Positions 7,747 through 15,879 of a DNA stretch of 24,426 nucleotides are shown piece by piece. A model generated the notes under the pieces. It was not told the DNA's origin and did not search any database. It saw only the letters and a program-made list of their open reading frames with translations. The DNA lies in NCBI GenBank assembly GCA_020718265.1, contig DYSM01000010.1, forward strand, positions 1 through 24,426. Reading direction: 5' to 3'. This stretch comes from Draconibacterium orientale. Lineage in GTDB: Bacteria; Bacteroidota; Bacteroidia; Bacteroidales; JAADGE01. How positions within the stretch are numbered: the first letter of the stretch is position 1; every line of letters starts with the position of its first letter. The position numbers and the translations under genes are program-made.

Positions 7747-7901
7747 GAGTCCGGTCTAAAAAGCCTGTTTTATTTTAGCTAAATAGACTATATGTCTGAT
7801 TATCAGTGTTTTTGAAAATATTTTATAATTTAAGTAAATTGCTTATTATCAGTAATTTAACTTTACAAACTTTCAACTTTATGACTTTTTATACTGAACT
7901 C
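7747..7901 (-). mobile_element. 155-bp MITE-like element, copy A, with ATTGAT target duplication
   Basis: The ends form imperfect terminal inverted repeats: GAGTCCGGTCTAAAAAGCC at the left and, on the complement, GAGTTCAGTATAAAAAGTC at the right (15 of 19 identical). It is directly flanked by ATTGAT at 7741-7746 and 7902-7907. It has no ORF. It matches the complement of 20978-21132 at 152 of 155 positions. Strand is arbitrary and marks orientation opposite to copy B. Its insertion separates the rmlB promoter from the terminator of the large surface-protein gene. Confidence 0.85.
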
Positions 7902-7930
7902 ATTGATTATTCGTTTTTTTGAATAAAAAA

Positions 7931-7962
7931 AGCCTCGATTTCGGCGAACCGATTTCGAGGCT
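7931..7962. terminator. Bidirectional rho-independent terminator after the lamin-tail gene
   Basis: Hairpin with outer arms AGCCTCGA/TCGAGGCT, a two-base mismatch, a further 4-bp stem and a CGAA loop. It has an A-rich left flank (T-rich on the minus strand, AAAAAA at 7925-7930) and ATATTTTTT on the right. It lies just beyond the minus-strand stop at 7986, so its main job is to end that transcript. Confidence 0.88.
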
Positions 7963-7985
7963 ATATTTTTTGTGAAAAAATCTTG

Positions 7986-10900
7986 TTAGTATTTACTTGC
8001 GAGCGTAACCGTCGTTTTTACTTTTTTCACATTGCCTTGTAAATCAAAGGCTTCAAAGTAAATTATATAAATTCCTACGGGTGCTTTGGCTCCGGTTTGA
8101 TACACGCCGTCCCAACGGAATGAGCCTTCGCTTGCAAGCAATACGTTGTTTGCAAGTTGTTCGAGCATTCTGCCGTAAACGTCAAACAGATAGACATTTG
8201 CAACATATCCCGTTGCTCCGAAATTGTAATGAATGTTTGCGTAATCGTCAAAACCGTCATTATCGGGCGAAAAAACTTTGGGTTCAATATACACTTCCGC
8301 AGCTTCCGGGTCTGAACTTTCTCTGAATTGAGAATTTTTGTAAGCCGGCGTTGCAAATCCGTAGAACTCAGAGGCTGAATGCCAGTTATTTACGTCTTGT
8401 GTCGGCTTGTTGTAATTTACGCGTTCGAGCGAAACGCCGTCTGTTAAATCTAAAAGTTCAAAGTGCATTGCATCGGAGTATGTAAATTCGTCAATAATAA
8501 TCGAATCGTTGTAAAGCAATACGACCGTACCATCGGAATCATAAGTCGGAATATCTTTAACTTCAATGATACCATCTTCATTTTGAGACAGATAAAATTG
8601 CATGACACCGTCTTTATTTTCCGTAAATGCCAGATATGATTGAGGCTGAATATCAAAATGTGTGTCAGAAACAGGCAAAATACTTTCCAGTTCGTTTGTT
8701 GTTTTATCGCGGCGAGCAAGCGAGAAATTTATCAAATCAATTTCATTGTCAGAGCGATTGTAAATCTCTACAAAATCTGAACTTCCCGAATGAGGGTCAA
8801 ATAATAACTCGTTAATTACTAAATCGTTCGGCTTTGGAATGTAAAAAATAAATTTGAACTCAAACGACGAAATGACATTTCCGTTTTGGTCTGAAATGTC
8901 GGACAAATTCAAGGTGATTTCCTCGCCGTCCGAAAATGATTCGGCAAACTGCAAATACACAACCGAGCTGTCTTTTGAGTCTCTTGCGCAAAGTTCCGGA
9001 TGTCCCAAACCGTTGTCAGCCAAATAATTAAGCGTATCTGTGCCCGATTCAAAATCAAACGCTTCGGAAAACTGAATTTTGACCTGATTATCAGCCGTAA
9101 CCCACAATTCAAGCGGTTTAAATTTGTGATACGTGAACGCAAAATCCGTTGCCGGCATCGTAAATCCGCAATTGTTCGCAATGTTTGAAATTGTAAGTTT
9201 ATAATTCTGATTATCAGCGAATTGATTTTCAAAACTAAGTTCTGAGATGTGTCGCGCGTTGTCGTTAACAAGTGCATTTGCGGCTGCGCCGATTCCGTTG
9301 TCAATCACATAATTAGCAAAATTTCCGCCCGAAGCAAAACTAACATCTTCGGTGAAATACACATTGATGCGCGTTGCGGAAAGCACTGAAACAGAATCTA
9401 CTGCGGGCGTTTGCGTGTAAGGATTTTCAGCCAAAACCGAATTTTCGCTCGCCGGCGTGCCTCCGGATACATCCGTGCAACCGTGCCAGTTTTCAGCTTT
9501 TCCGCATTGGTTTGTCAAATCGATTTTTTCCAATGAATGACCGCCGTCTTCAAGTGTTTCGTCGCCGTACCAAGCATTGGAATATGTAACTTCGTCAATC
9601 GTAACGCCTTGCGGGCTAATGAGTTTGAGACGTTTTCCTGAAATGGTCAAATCCGTGCTGCTCATAATTCCGGCGGTAAGTCCGAACGTTGTAAATGCCT
9701 CTGCGGCAGCTTCTTCACACAAAATTAAGAATGAATTTTTGGGCAATTTCAGCATCGGAAACGTTTTTTCCGATTGTCCGTCGGGCGCAAATTTCCAACC
9801 GTTTAAATCCAAATCGTAATTCGATATGTTTTTGATTTCCACATATTTATACGGCGGCAAACCGAGTGGCGCGGGCGAATTGTCGCACATAATTTCTGAG
9901 AAAACCACGTCGTAAGGTTTCGGAATGTAAAGCATAAATTTGAACTCGTGCGCGGCGGCAATATTTCCGTTTTGGTCGGCTATATTGCTCAAAGTCAGCG
10001 TGATTTCGGAATCGTTCGGGAACGAATTTTTGAATTGAACATAAACCACAGAACTGTCAGCGGCATCGCGCACAATCATTTCCGGATGTCCCAAACCGTT
10101 GTCAGCCAAATAATTAAGCGTATCTGTGCCCGATTCAAAATCAAACGCTTCGGAAAACTGAATTTTGACCTGATTATCAGCCGTAACCCACAATTCAAGC
10201 GGTTTAAATTTGTGATACGTGAACGCAAAATCCGTTGCCGGCATCGTAAATCCGCAATTGTTCGCAATGTTTGAAATTGTAAGTTTATAATTCTGATTAT
10301 CAGCGAATTGATTTTCAAAACTAAGTTCTGAGATGTGTCGCGCGTTGTCGTTAACAAGTGCATTTGCGGCTGCGCCGATTCCGTTGTCAATCACATAATT
10401 AGCAAAATTTCCGCCCGAAGCAAAACTAACATCTTCGGTGAAATACACATTGATGCGCGTTGCGGAAAGCACTGAAACAGAATCTACTGCGGGCGTTTGC
10501 GTGTAAGGATTTTCAGCCAAAACCGAATTTTCGCTCGCCGGCGTGCCTCCGGATACATCCGTGCAACCGTGCCAGTTTTCAGCTTTTCCGCATTGGTTTG
10601 TCAAATCGATTTTTTCCAATGAATGACCGCCGTCTTCAAGTGTTTCGTCGCCGTACCAAGCATTGGAATATGTAACTTCGTCAATCGTAACGCCTTGCGG
10701 GCTAATGAGTTTGAGACGTTTTCCTGAAATGGTCAAATCCGTGCTGCTCATAATTCCGGCGGTAAGTCCGAACGTTGTAAATGCCTCTGCGGCAGCTTCT
10801 TCACACAAAATTAAGAATGAATTTTTGGGCAATTTCAGCATCGGAAACGTTTTTTCCGATTGTCCGTCGGGCGCAAATTTCCAACCGTTTAAATCCAAAT

Positions 10901-13364
10901 CGTAATTCGATATGTTTTTGATTTCCACATATTTATACGGCGGCAAACCGAGTGGCGCGGGCGAATTGTCGCACATAATTTCTGAGAAAACCACGTCGTA
11001 AGGTTTCGGAATGTAATACGCAAATTGAAATTGCGCCGAAATAGCTGTATTTAAGTTGGCATCCTGAACATTGTCTATTGTGATAGTATTGTAAACACCA
11101 ATTTCGAAATCTGTTGCAAATTGCAAACTCACAATACTGCTGTCGGCGTTATTAATTGTAGCGGTTATTGGGTTTCCGAGCGCGTTGTTTACGAAATAAT
11201 TAGCTTCCGTTTCGGCAGACGTAAGCAATAAATTTTCGGAAAAATATACATTTACTTGGTTGGGGCTTGTAACTTCGACCGAAATTGGGTGAATAAGCTG
11301 ATATTCAAACTCTTTTAGCGTGTGCGGCATCACATTTCCGCAATTATCGCTCATATTTTTTATGAGTAACGTGTTGGTTCCGAGTGCAAAATTATTTTCA
11401 AACGTAAGAGTAACAATGGACGCGTCCGACACACTTTGCGATATATTTATCGGTTGAATGCCATTGTTTAACGTGAAATTAAGCAAATTTTGTGCTTCTG
11501 AATTTTTTACATATTCACTAAAAATGAGTTTTATTTGTTTAGAATTTACATAGATAAACTGTTCAATTTCAGGGGCTTTGATGTCAGGATTTGATGCAAA
11601 AACCGAATTTTCAAAACCGGGTGTGCCACCGATTGAATTTTCGCAGGCTTTCCAGTTTTGGATTGTTCCACAAAAATTCTGATAATCAATGCGTTCTATC
11701 GACCAACCGCCATCGTCTTTTTGCGTGTCGTTATACCAATCGGGCGAGTAAGTGATGTTTTCAATCACGGTTCCGTCGGGGCGCGAAATGATAATTTGCT
11801 TTCCGGTGGTTGTGAGTTGGTTTTCGTCCATGAACGGAATAACGGTTCCGAATGCCGAAAGAGCCGTCTCTGCTTCGGGCTGACAAATTATGGCGTAACC
11901 GTGCGCAAGAATTGTGGCAGCCGGAAAGGTTTTGGCGGAATTTGTGCCTATTTTCATTTTCCAACCGGTAAGGTCGATGTCATAATTGGAATTGTTGTAA
12001 ATTTCAACATATTCATACGCGGGAACGGCTACAGGCAGCGGCGTGAGGTCGCACATGATTTCATTGATGACAATGTCGAACGGTTGTGTTTCGTAAAACG
12101 AAAATTCAAAACTTGCTGTCGGAGCAATGTTTCCGAACTGGTCTTCAACGTTTTGAATCGTTAAACTGTAAACTTGTTCTAACGTAAAATTTGTGCCAAA
12201 AGTTAATTTAACTTTTTCCGGATTTTGAACGTCTGTTTCAACCAAAACAGGCGAACCAAGCCCGCCGTCTGCTGTATAGTTTGCAGTTTCGGATGCTGAA
12301 ATTACTTCGACGGGTTTAGAAAATTCGACTTCTACCTGATTGATATTCAATGGTTTTACCGAAATTGCTTTGATATTTTCATACACGAACGGAAATTGAG
12401 TTTCGGGCATGGTATTTGAACTCAAATCGGAAATTCCGGTAAACGTCAGAATGTAATTCACATTATCCAGAAAATCAGTTGCAAATGTCAATGTTAAGGT
12501 CAATCCGTCAGCCGCCAGAACCGAATTTTCAGGATTTCCGATTCCGTTATCTATCTGAAAATTGCTGATAGTTACGGCAGAAATTTCGTCCAAAGCTTCG
12601 TTGAACGTGAGTGTTATCACGTTTTTCGATAATGCTTGTCCGGAAACCAATTCGGGCGCAAACGTATCGGGCGGTCCGATGATTGAGATGTCATCCGCCC
12701 AGAGCATCATGTCTTTTGAGGCAATATATTTGTAATAAATTCCGAAATTAGAAATATCTGTGTAAGAAGCTTCTACTGCTGAACTTCCGATTTGAATTAA
12801 ATTATCGAAACCGCCGTCGGCATCTAAAAATATTTTCCAAGTTCCGTCGGCATCGCGTGTAACTTGTATTCCGGGCGCAACGGAAGTTCCGATTGAGGTT
12901 TCCCAGTTGTAACTCGTGTTGATAATTTCGGTTTTAGTTGAACCTGTTATTTTCCAAAGTCTGATAAAATCGTCTGTGCTGCTTAAATTTACACCAAGCG
13001 CGTAACCGTTTGCAGTTTTGGCAACAAGTCCGTTCGCATCCTGATTGGACATTAAAAAGAAACCCCAATTATTTGTGGATGAAGGCGCAAAACCGTGTTT
13101 TATTCTGAACTTCCACGTTGTCGTTCCGTTTGCTAAATTAATTCCGCTCAGGTTTTTGGAAATCGCATCCACGCCATCGGCGGTGTTATCGCGGCTGTGA
13201 TGTATCGATGCCGTTCCTGAAATTGGTGTTACGTTGGAAATTTCCCAAGAAGTTGCGGCATTTTGTGTCCAGCCGGAGAGGTCGCCACTCTCAAAATCGT
13301 GATTCACTTGTGCCGAAACTAATGCCGGCAACAACAGCAGCGACAATAAAACAGATTTTTTCAT
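7986..13364 (-). CDS. Giant secreted modular protein with Ig-like (Big_5) and lamin-tail repeats and a T9SS/gliding-type C-terminal domain
   Basis: Very large surface or secreted protein, about 1,792 residues from the ATG at 13364, which gives a clean signal peptide (KKSVLLSLLLLPALVSAQ); an ATG at 13388 would put eight unlikely residues before it. After a jelly-roll-like region (about 20-235) come four modules, each of two SbsA/Big_5-like Ig domains and one lamin-tail domain (motifs INEIMCD, SEIMCD twice, INELLFD, each followed by YVEI or FVEI and a DL-GW turn). Lamin-tail domains 1-3 end in two-Cys C-x8-C-like segments near NW. The last ~90 residues (VFSPDNDGFDDYANIHY to the end) resemble FlgD-like/CHU_C C-terminal domains of type IX secreted proteins. 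Modules 3 and 4 share an exact 937-bp duplication. Likely role: adhesion or surface scaffold, by inference. Probably in an operon with the OmpA/PD40 gene. Confidence 0.88.
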   Translation of the reverse strand: MKKSVLLSLLLLPALVSAQVNHDFESGDLSGWTQNAATSWEISNVTPISGTASIHHSRDNTADGVDAISKNLSGINLANGTTTWKFRIKHGFAPSSTNNWGFFLMSNQDANGLVAKTANGYALGVNLSSTDDFIRLWKITGSTKTEIINTSYNWETSIGTSVAPGIQVTRDADGTWKIFLDADGGFDNLIQIGSSAVEASYTDISNFGIYYKYIASKDMMLWADDISIIGPPDTFAPELVSGQALSKNVITLTFNEALDEISAVTISNFQIDNGIGNPENSVLAADGLTLTLTFATDFLDNVNYILTFTGISDLSSNTMPETQFPFVYENIKAISVKPLNINQVEVEFSKPVEVISASETANYTADGGLGSPVLVETDVQNPEKVKLTFGTNFTLEQVYSLTIQNVEDQFGNIAPTASFEFSFYETQPFDIVINEIMCDLTPLPVAVPAYEYVEIYNNSNYDIDLTGWKMKIGTNSAKTFPAATILAHGYAIICQPEAETALSAFGTVIPFMDENQLTTTGKQIIISRPDGTVIENITYSPDWYNDTQKDDGGWSIERIDYQNFCGTIQNWKACENSIGGTPGFENSVFASNPDIKAPEIEQFIYVNSKQIKLIFSEYVKNSEAQNLLNFTLNNGIQPINISQSVSDASIVTLTFENNFALGTNTLLIKNMSDNCGNVMPHTLKEFEYQLIHPISVEVTSPNQVNVYFSENLLLTSAETEANYFVNNALGNPITATINNADSSIVSLQFATDFEIGVYNTITIDNVQDANLNTAISAQFQFAYYIPKPYDVVFSEIMCDNSPAPLGLPPYKYVEIKNISNYDLDLNGWKFAPDGQSEKTFPMLKLPKNSFLILCEEAAAEAFTTFGLTAGIMSSTDLTISGKRLKLISPQGVTIDEVTYSNAWYGDETLEDGGHSLEKIDLTNQCGKAENWHGCTDVSGGTPASENSVLAENPYTQTPAVDSVSVLSATRINVYFTEDVSFASGGNFANYVIDNGIGAAANALVNDNARHISELSFENQFADNQNYKLTISNIANNCGFTMPATDFAFTYHKFKPLELWVTADNQVKIQFSEAFDFESGTDTLNYLADNGLGHPEMIVRDAADSSVVYVQFKNSFPNDSEITLTLSNIADQNGNIAAAHEFKFMLYIPKPYDVVFSEIMCDNSPAPLGLPPYKYVEIKNISNYDLDLNGWKFAPDGQSEKTFPMLKLPKNSFLILCEEAAAEAFTTFGLTAGIMSSTDLTISGKRLKLISPQGVTIDEVTYSNAWYGDETLEDGGHSLEKIDLTNQCGKAENWHGCTDVSGGTPASENSVLAENPYTQTPAVDSVSVLSATRINVYFTEDVSFASGGNFANYVIDNGIGAAANALVNDNARHISELSFENQFADNQNYKLTISNIANNCGFTMPATDFAFTYHKFKPLELWVTADNQVKIQFSEAFDFESGTDTLNYLADNGLGHPELCARDSKDSSVVYLQFAESFSDGEEITLNLSDISDQNGNVISSFEFKFIFYIPKPNDLVINELLFDPHSGSSDFVEIYNRSDNEIDLINFSLARRDKTTNELESILPVSDTHFDIQPQSYLAFTENKDGVMQFYLSQNEDGIIEVKDIPTYDSDGTVVLLYNDSIIIDEFTYSDAMHFELLDLTDGVSLERVNYNKPTQDVNNWHSASEFYGFATPAYKNSQFRESSDPEAAEVYIEPKVFSPDNDGFDDYANIHYNFGATGYVANVYLFDVYGRMLEQLANNVLLASEGSFRWDGVYQTGAKAPVGIYIIYFEAFDLQGNVKKVKTTVTLASKY
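8994..9930 (-). repeat. Second copy of an exact 937-bp intragenic duplication
   Basis: Appears identical base for base to 10080-11016 when the lines are compared at an offset of 1,086 bases (362 codons, frame kept). It covers one lamin-tail domain and about one and a half Ig-like domains. Identity breaks sharply at both ends. Confidence 0.9.
10080..11016 (-). repeat. First copy of the exact 937-bp intragenic duplication
   Basis: Gene-proximal partner of 8994-9930. The 149 bases between the copies (9931-10079) are only moderately similar to the matching segment after copy 2, so the exact identity is confined to the 937-bp block. Confidence 0.9.
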
Positions 13365-13466
13365 GTGTCCCGAATGTTTTGAAATCAAATAAAATTACTT
13401 TTTTGTAAAGTTGATTATTTTTTTTCAAATATCGGGACAAAAGCGTTATTTCTTTGCTGATTTTTT

Positions 13467-15701
13467 TTATTTTAATCGTAATTCTACGCGTCTGTTTTGT
13501 TTTCTGCCTTCGGCGTAATCAGTTCCGTTTATCTCGTTTGGAGCTGCGGGAAGTTCTTCGCCGAAACTTTTTGCCACAATTCTGTCCGATGAGATTCCGT
13601 GTTGAATTAAATAATTTTCAACGAATGTGATGCGCGCAAAAGCTAAATCGTAATTGTATGAATTTTGTCCTTTTGAGTCTGTATGTCCGTATATTTCAAT
13701 TAGTTTTGAAGTCGATTTTAGTTCTTCGATTACTGAATTTATCTGAGCGGGAATGTGTGTAACGGCAAGATTGTAATCAAAATAAATCGTAAAACCTTCG
13801 GCTTTGGATACTATAGTGGGCTCATTTGTGTTTTTGTTGATAACGACTTCTTCGGGCAAAATTTCGGAATTATCGGTTTCTGCAACGATGTTTTGTTTTT
13901 GAATTTCTTGTTTTACAACACTTGTTTTTTCAAATTTAATAAATGAATTTATTCGTTTTTTGCGTCTCGTGCTTACATCTGCCGTTGCGATTTCGGTCGG
14001 AGTTTGTTGTTTCATCTCTCGAACGCTGTTATCGACCGAAGCCAAGAGTTCTGTCGGTTCAAATGTCGGTTTCAGAATAATGTAGCTGCCGTTTGCGGTA
14101 TTTGCTGCAAATTCATCGTTGCTTGCCGGCGTAATAATTTTCGGGTCTTTGGAGCATTTTATTCGTGTGCGCAATAAATTGTCATCGTTGAAATTGGTCA
14201 AAACAGGAATCAATGTAACTTTTGTGGTATCAACACCGTAAGTTGCAAGCGATTTTCGGATATAGGTTTCATCTTTCGGGCTGATTTCGGGTGTTCGATA
14301 AACGAAAACCGTAACGGAAACAGGCAATGCCTGGGCACTTGGATAGGTAATTTCGCCTTCTATTTTATCTCGGATTCTCAAAAATTCCTCTTCGCTCACA
14401 ATACTGTAAAGGTTTGTACTTCCGGCTGTGCCATGGTGATTTGAGACATAGTAAGCCACATCCGGGTGTTTTTCCGAAGTGAAATAAAAAATATCGTCGC
14501 CGGGCGAGTTTGTCGGAAAGCCCAAATTTTCGGGTTCGCTCCATTGATTTTCTTTTTTTACGGATTTAAACAAATCATAACCGCCCATGCCGAGATGCCC
14601 GTCGGAACTAAAAAACAGGGTTTGTTGGGATTCTGACCAAAATGCACCTTCTTCGTTATATTCTGTATTTATCGTTTTTCCTAAATTTTTTGGTTCTGCC
14701 CATTTGCCTTTTTCATTGCGCTCCGACAGATAAATGTCCGAACCGCCGTAACCGCCCGGTCTGTCGCTCGAAAAAAACAGGAATTTTTCATCCCGACTTA
14801 CACAAATGTGTGTTTCTCTGTACTTTGTATTGATGTTGCCTTCGAGCGGTTTAGGCGTTGTCCATGTATTGTTTTGTAATTCAGAGATATAAATATCGCC
14901 CTTATTCGTATCTTTGTATAAATACAATCGGTTTCCGTCGGATGAAATACCTGCCGATGCTTCGTGTCCCTGCGTGTTTATTTCTGTGCCGATGGCTGTT
15001 GGTGCAGTCCAACGTCCGTTCACTTTTTCTGTTACATAAATATCTTCATTATACTGTGTCTCGCTTTCGGAATGTGCTTGTCTGACAACTATTTTTGTTG
15101 TAAAAAACAATTTATTTTCTGTATTATTTACAATTGGGCTGTGTTCGTTACAAACAGTATTGACATTTTCGCCCAAATCGTAAACATAAATATCTTTGGT
15201 TTCCATGATGCTTTTTTTTCCAAATTCACATTCTTGCAGTTTTCTTTCGGTGCGCAAGTATTCAGTATCTTCTCCTGCAATTTCCGAGAATTTTCTGTAA
15301 TACGCCATCGCTTCGTCGTAATAATAACGGTTTTGATACCATTGCGCCATGTAATACCAAGTTTCAGGCGGTGCTGCCGTTTCTTTATATTTATTCTTGA
15401 AGCCTGAAATAACAGCAGTATCTGCGTTTTTAAAAAAGAAAATCGCACTGTCTTGTAATTCCGGTATCTTGAAACAAGCTAAACCTGCCTTGAAGTTATA
15501 GTGTGCATTTGTGGGATAGAACGACAGTAATTTTTTAAAACCTGAATATGCTTCACTGTAACGCTCTTCGACAAGATTATTTTCCGAAATGCTGTATAAT
15601 TTCTTTTGTTGGGCATTTAAATCAGAAATGCCGTGAATCTGGAAAAACAGCACAAGCACTGCGGATATTACGTTGCGAGTGAAATTTGTATTGAAATTCA
15701 T
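13467..15701 (-). CDS. PorE-like outer-membrane/periplasmic protein: TPR, PD40 propeller, OmpA domain
   Basis: 744 residues in the order signal peptide (about 1-30, ending near DLNAQ), TPR-like helical repeats (about 35-150), a PD40/WD40-like beta-propeller with repeated SPIV, ISSDGNRLY, SRDEKFLFFSSDRPGGYGG and LFFSSDGHLGMGGYDLF blades (about 180-430), a small beta domain (about 445-480), a linker, and an OmpA C-terminal domain (IYFDYN, IEIYGHTDSKG, NRRVELRLK; about 635-744) that binds peptidoglycan. This is the order described for PorE, which anchors the type IX secretion machinery to the cell wall, but Bacteroidota carry several paralogues with this layout, so I do not assign porE. Its position 102 bases upstream of the large T9SS-type cargo gene on the same strand suggests joint expression and perhaps a joint surface function. 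Confidence 0.88.
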   Translation of the reverse strand: MNFNTNFTRNVISAVLVLFFQIHGISDLNAQQKKLYSISENNLVEERYSEAYSGFKKLLSFYPTNAHYNFKAGLACFKIPELQDSAIFFFKNADTAVISGFKNKYKETAAPPETWYYMAQWYQNRYYYDEAMAYYRKFSEIAGEDTEYLRTERKLQECEFGKKSIMETKDIYVYDLGENVNTVCNEHSPIVNNTENKLFFTTKIVVRQAHSESETQYNEDIYVTEKVNGRWTAPTAIGTEINTQGHEASAGISSDGNRLYLYKDTNKGDIYISELQNNTWTTPKPLEGNINTKYRETHICVSRDEKFLFFSSDRPGGYGGSDIYLSERNEKGKWAEPKNLGKTINTEYNEEGAFWSESQQTLFFSSDGHLGMGGYDLFKSVKKENQWSEPENLGFPTNSPGDDIFYFTSEKHPDVAYYVSNHHGTAGSTNLYSIVSEEEFLRIRDKIEGEITYPSAQALPVSVTVFVYRTPEISPKDETYIRKSLATYGVDTTKVTLIPVLTNFNDDNLLRTRIKCSKDPKIITPASNDEFAANTANGSYIILKPTFEPTELLASVDNSVREMKQQTPTEIATADVSTRRKKRINSFIKFEKTSVVKQEIQKQNIVAETDNSEILPEEVVINKNTNEPTIVSKAEGFTIYFDYNLAVTHIPAQINSVIEELKSTSKLIEIYGHTDSKGQNSYNYDLAFARITFVENYLIQHGISSDRIVAKSFGEELPAAPNEINGTDYAEGRKQNRRVELRLK

Positions 15702-15753
15702 AATTGATTTTTTTTGTTATTATGAAATTTTTTTTTGTAATTTAAAAGTATAG

Positions 15754-15768
15754 GCACAAAAATTGTGC
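15754..15768. promoter_or_regulatory. Palindrome GCACAA-AAA-TTGTGC in a divergent promoter region
   Basis: Perfect 6-bp arms with a 3-base centre in the 178-base gap between the divergent OmpA/PD40 and propeller genes. It overlaps AATTTTTG on the minus strand, one mismatch from the TAnnTTTG -7 box, so it could be an operator for the OmpA/PD40 gene. Confidence 0.35.
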
Positions 15769-15805
15769 AGAATGTTATGTATTCATAAAATTTTTTAAAG
15801 AAAAA

Positions 15806-15836
15806 TTGCATTTTCTAAATAAGAACGGTATTTTTG
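15806..15836 (+). promoter_or_regulatory. Bacteroidota-type promoter of the propeller-SpoIIE operon
   Basis: TTG at 15806-15808 as the -33 box, 20 bases, then TATTTTTG at 15829-15836 as the -7 box (TAnnTTTG). The predicted start of transcription is near 15843, leaving a leader of about 35 bases before the ATG at 15880. Confidence 0.65.
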
Positions 15837-15879
15837 TTTCCCGAATAACTCAAACAAAATTAATTTTCAAATACATACA

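Noticed and set aside
9948..10274. Plus-strand 108-codon frame, and its shorter twin at 9000-9188, inside the large surface-protein gene
   Set aside because: Antisense to a well-supported gene; repeated only because the underlying 937-bp block is duplicated.
11658..12164. 168-codon plus-strand frame
   Set aside because: Antisense shadow of the large surface-protein gene, with no domain-like pattern or start signals.
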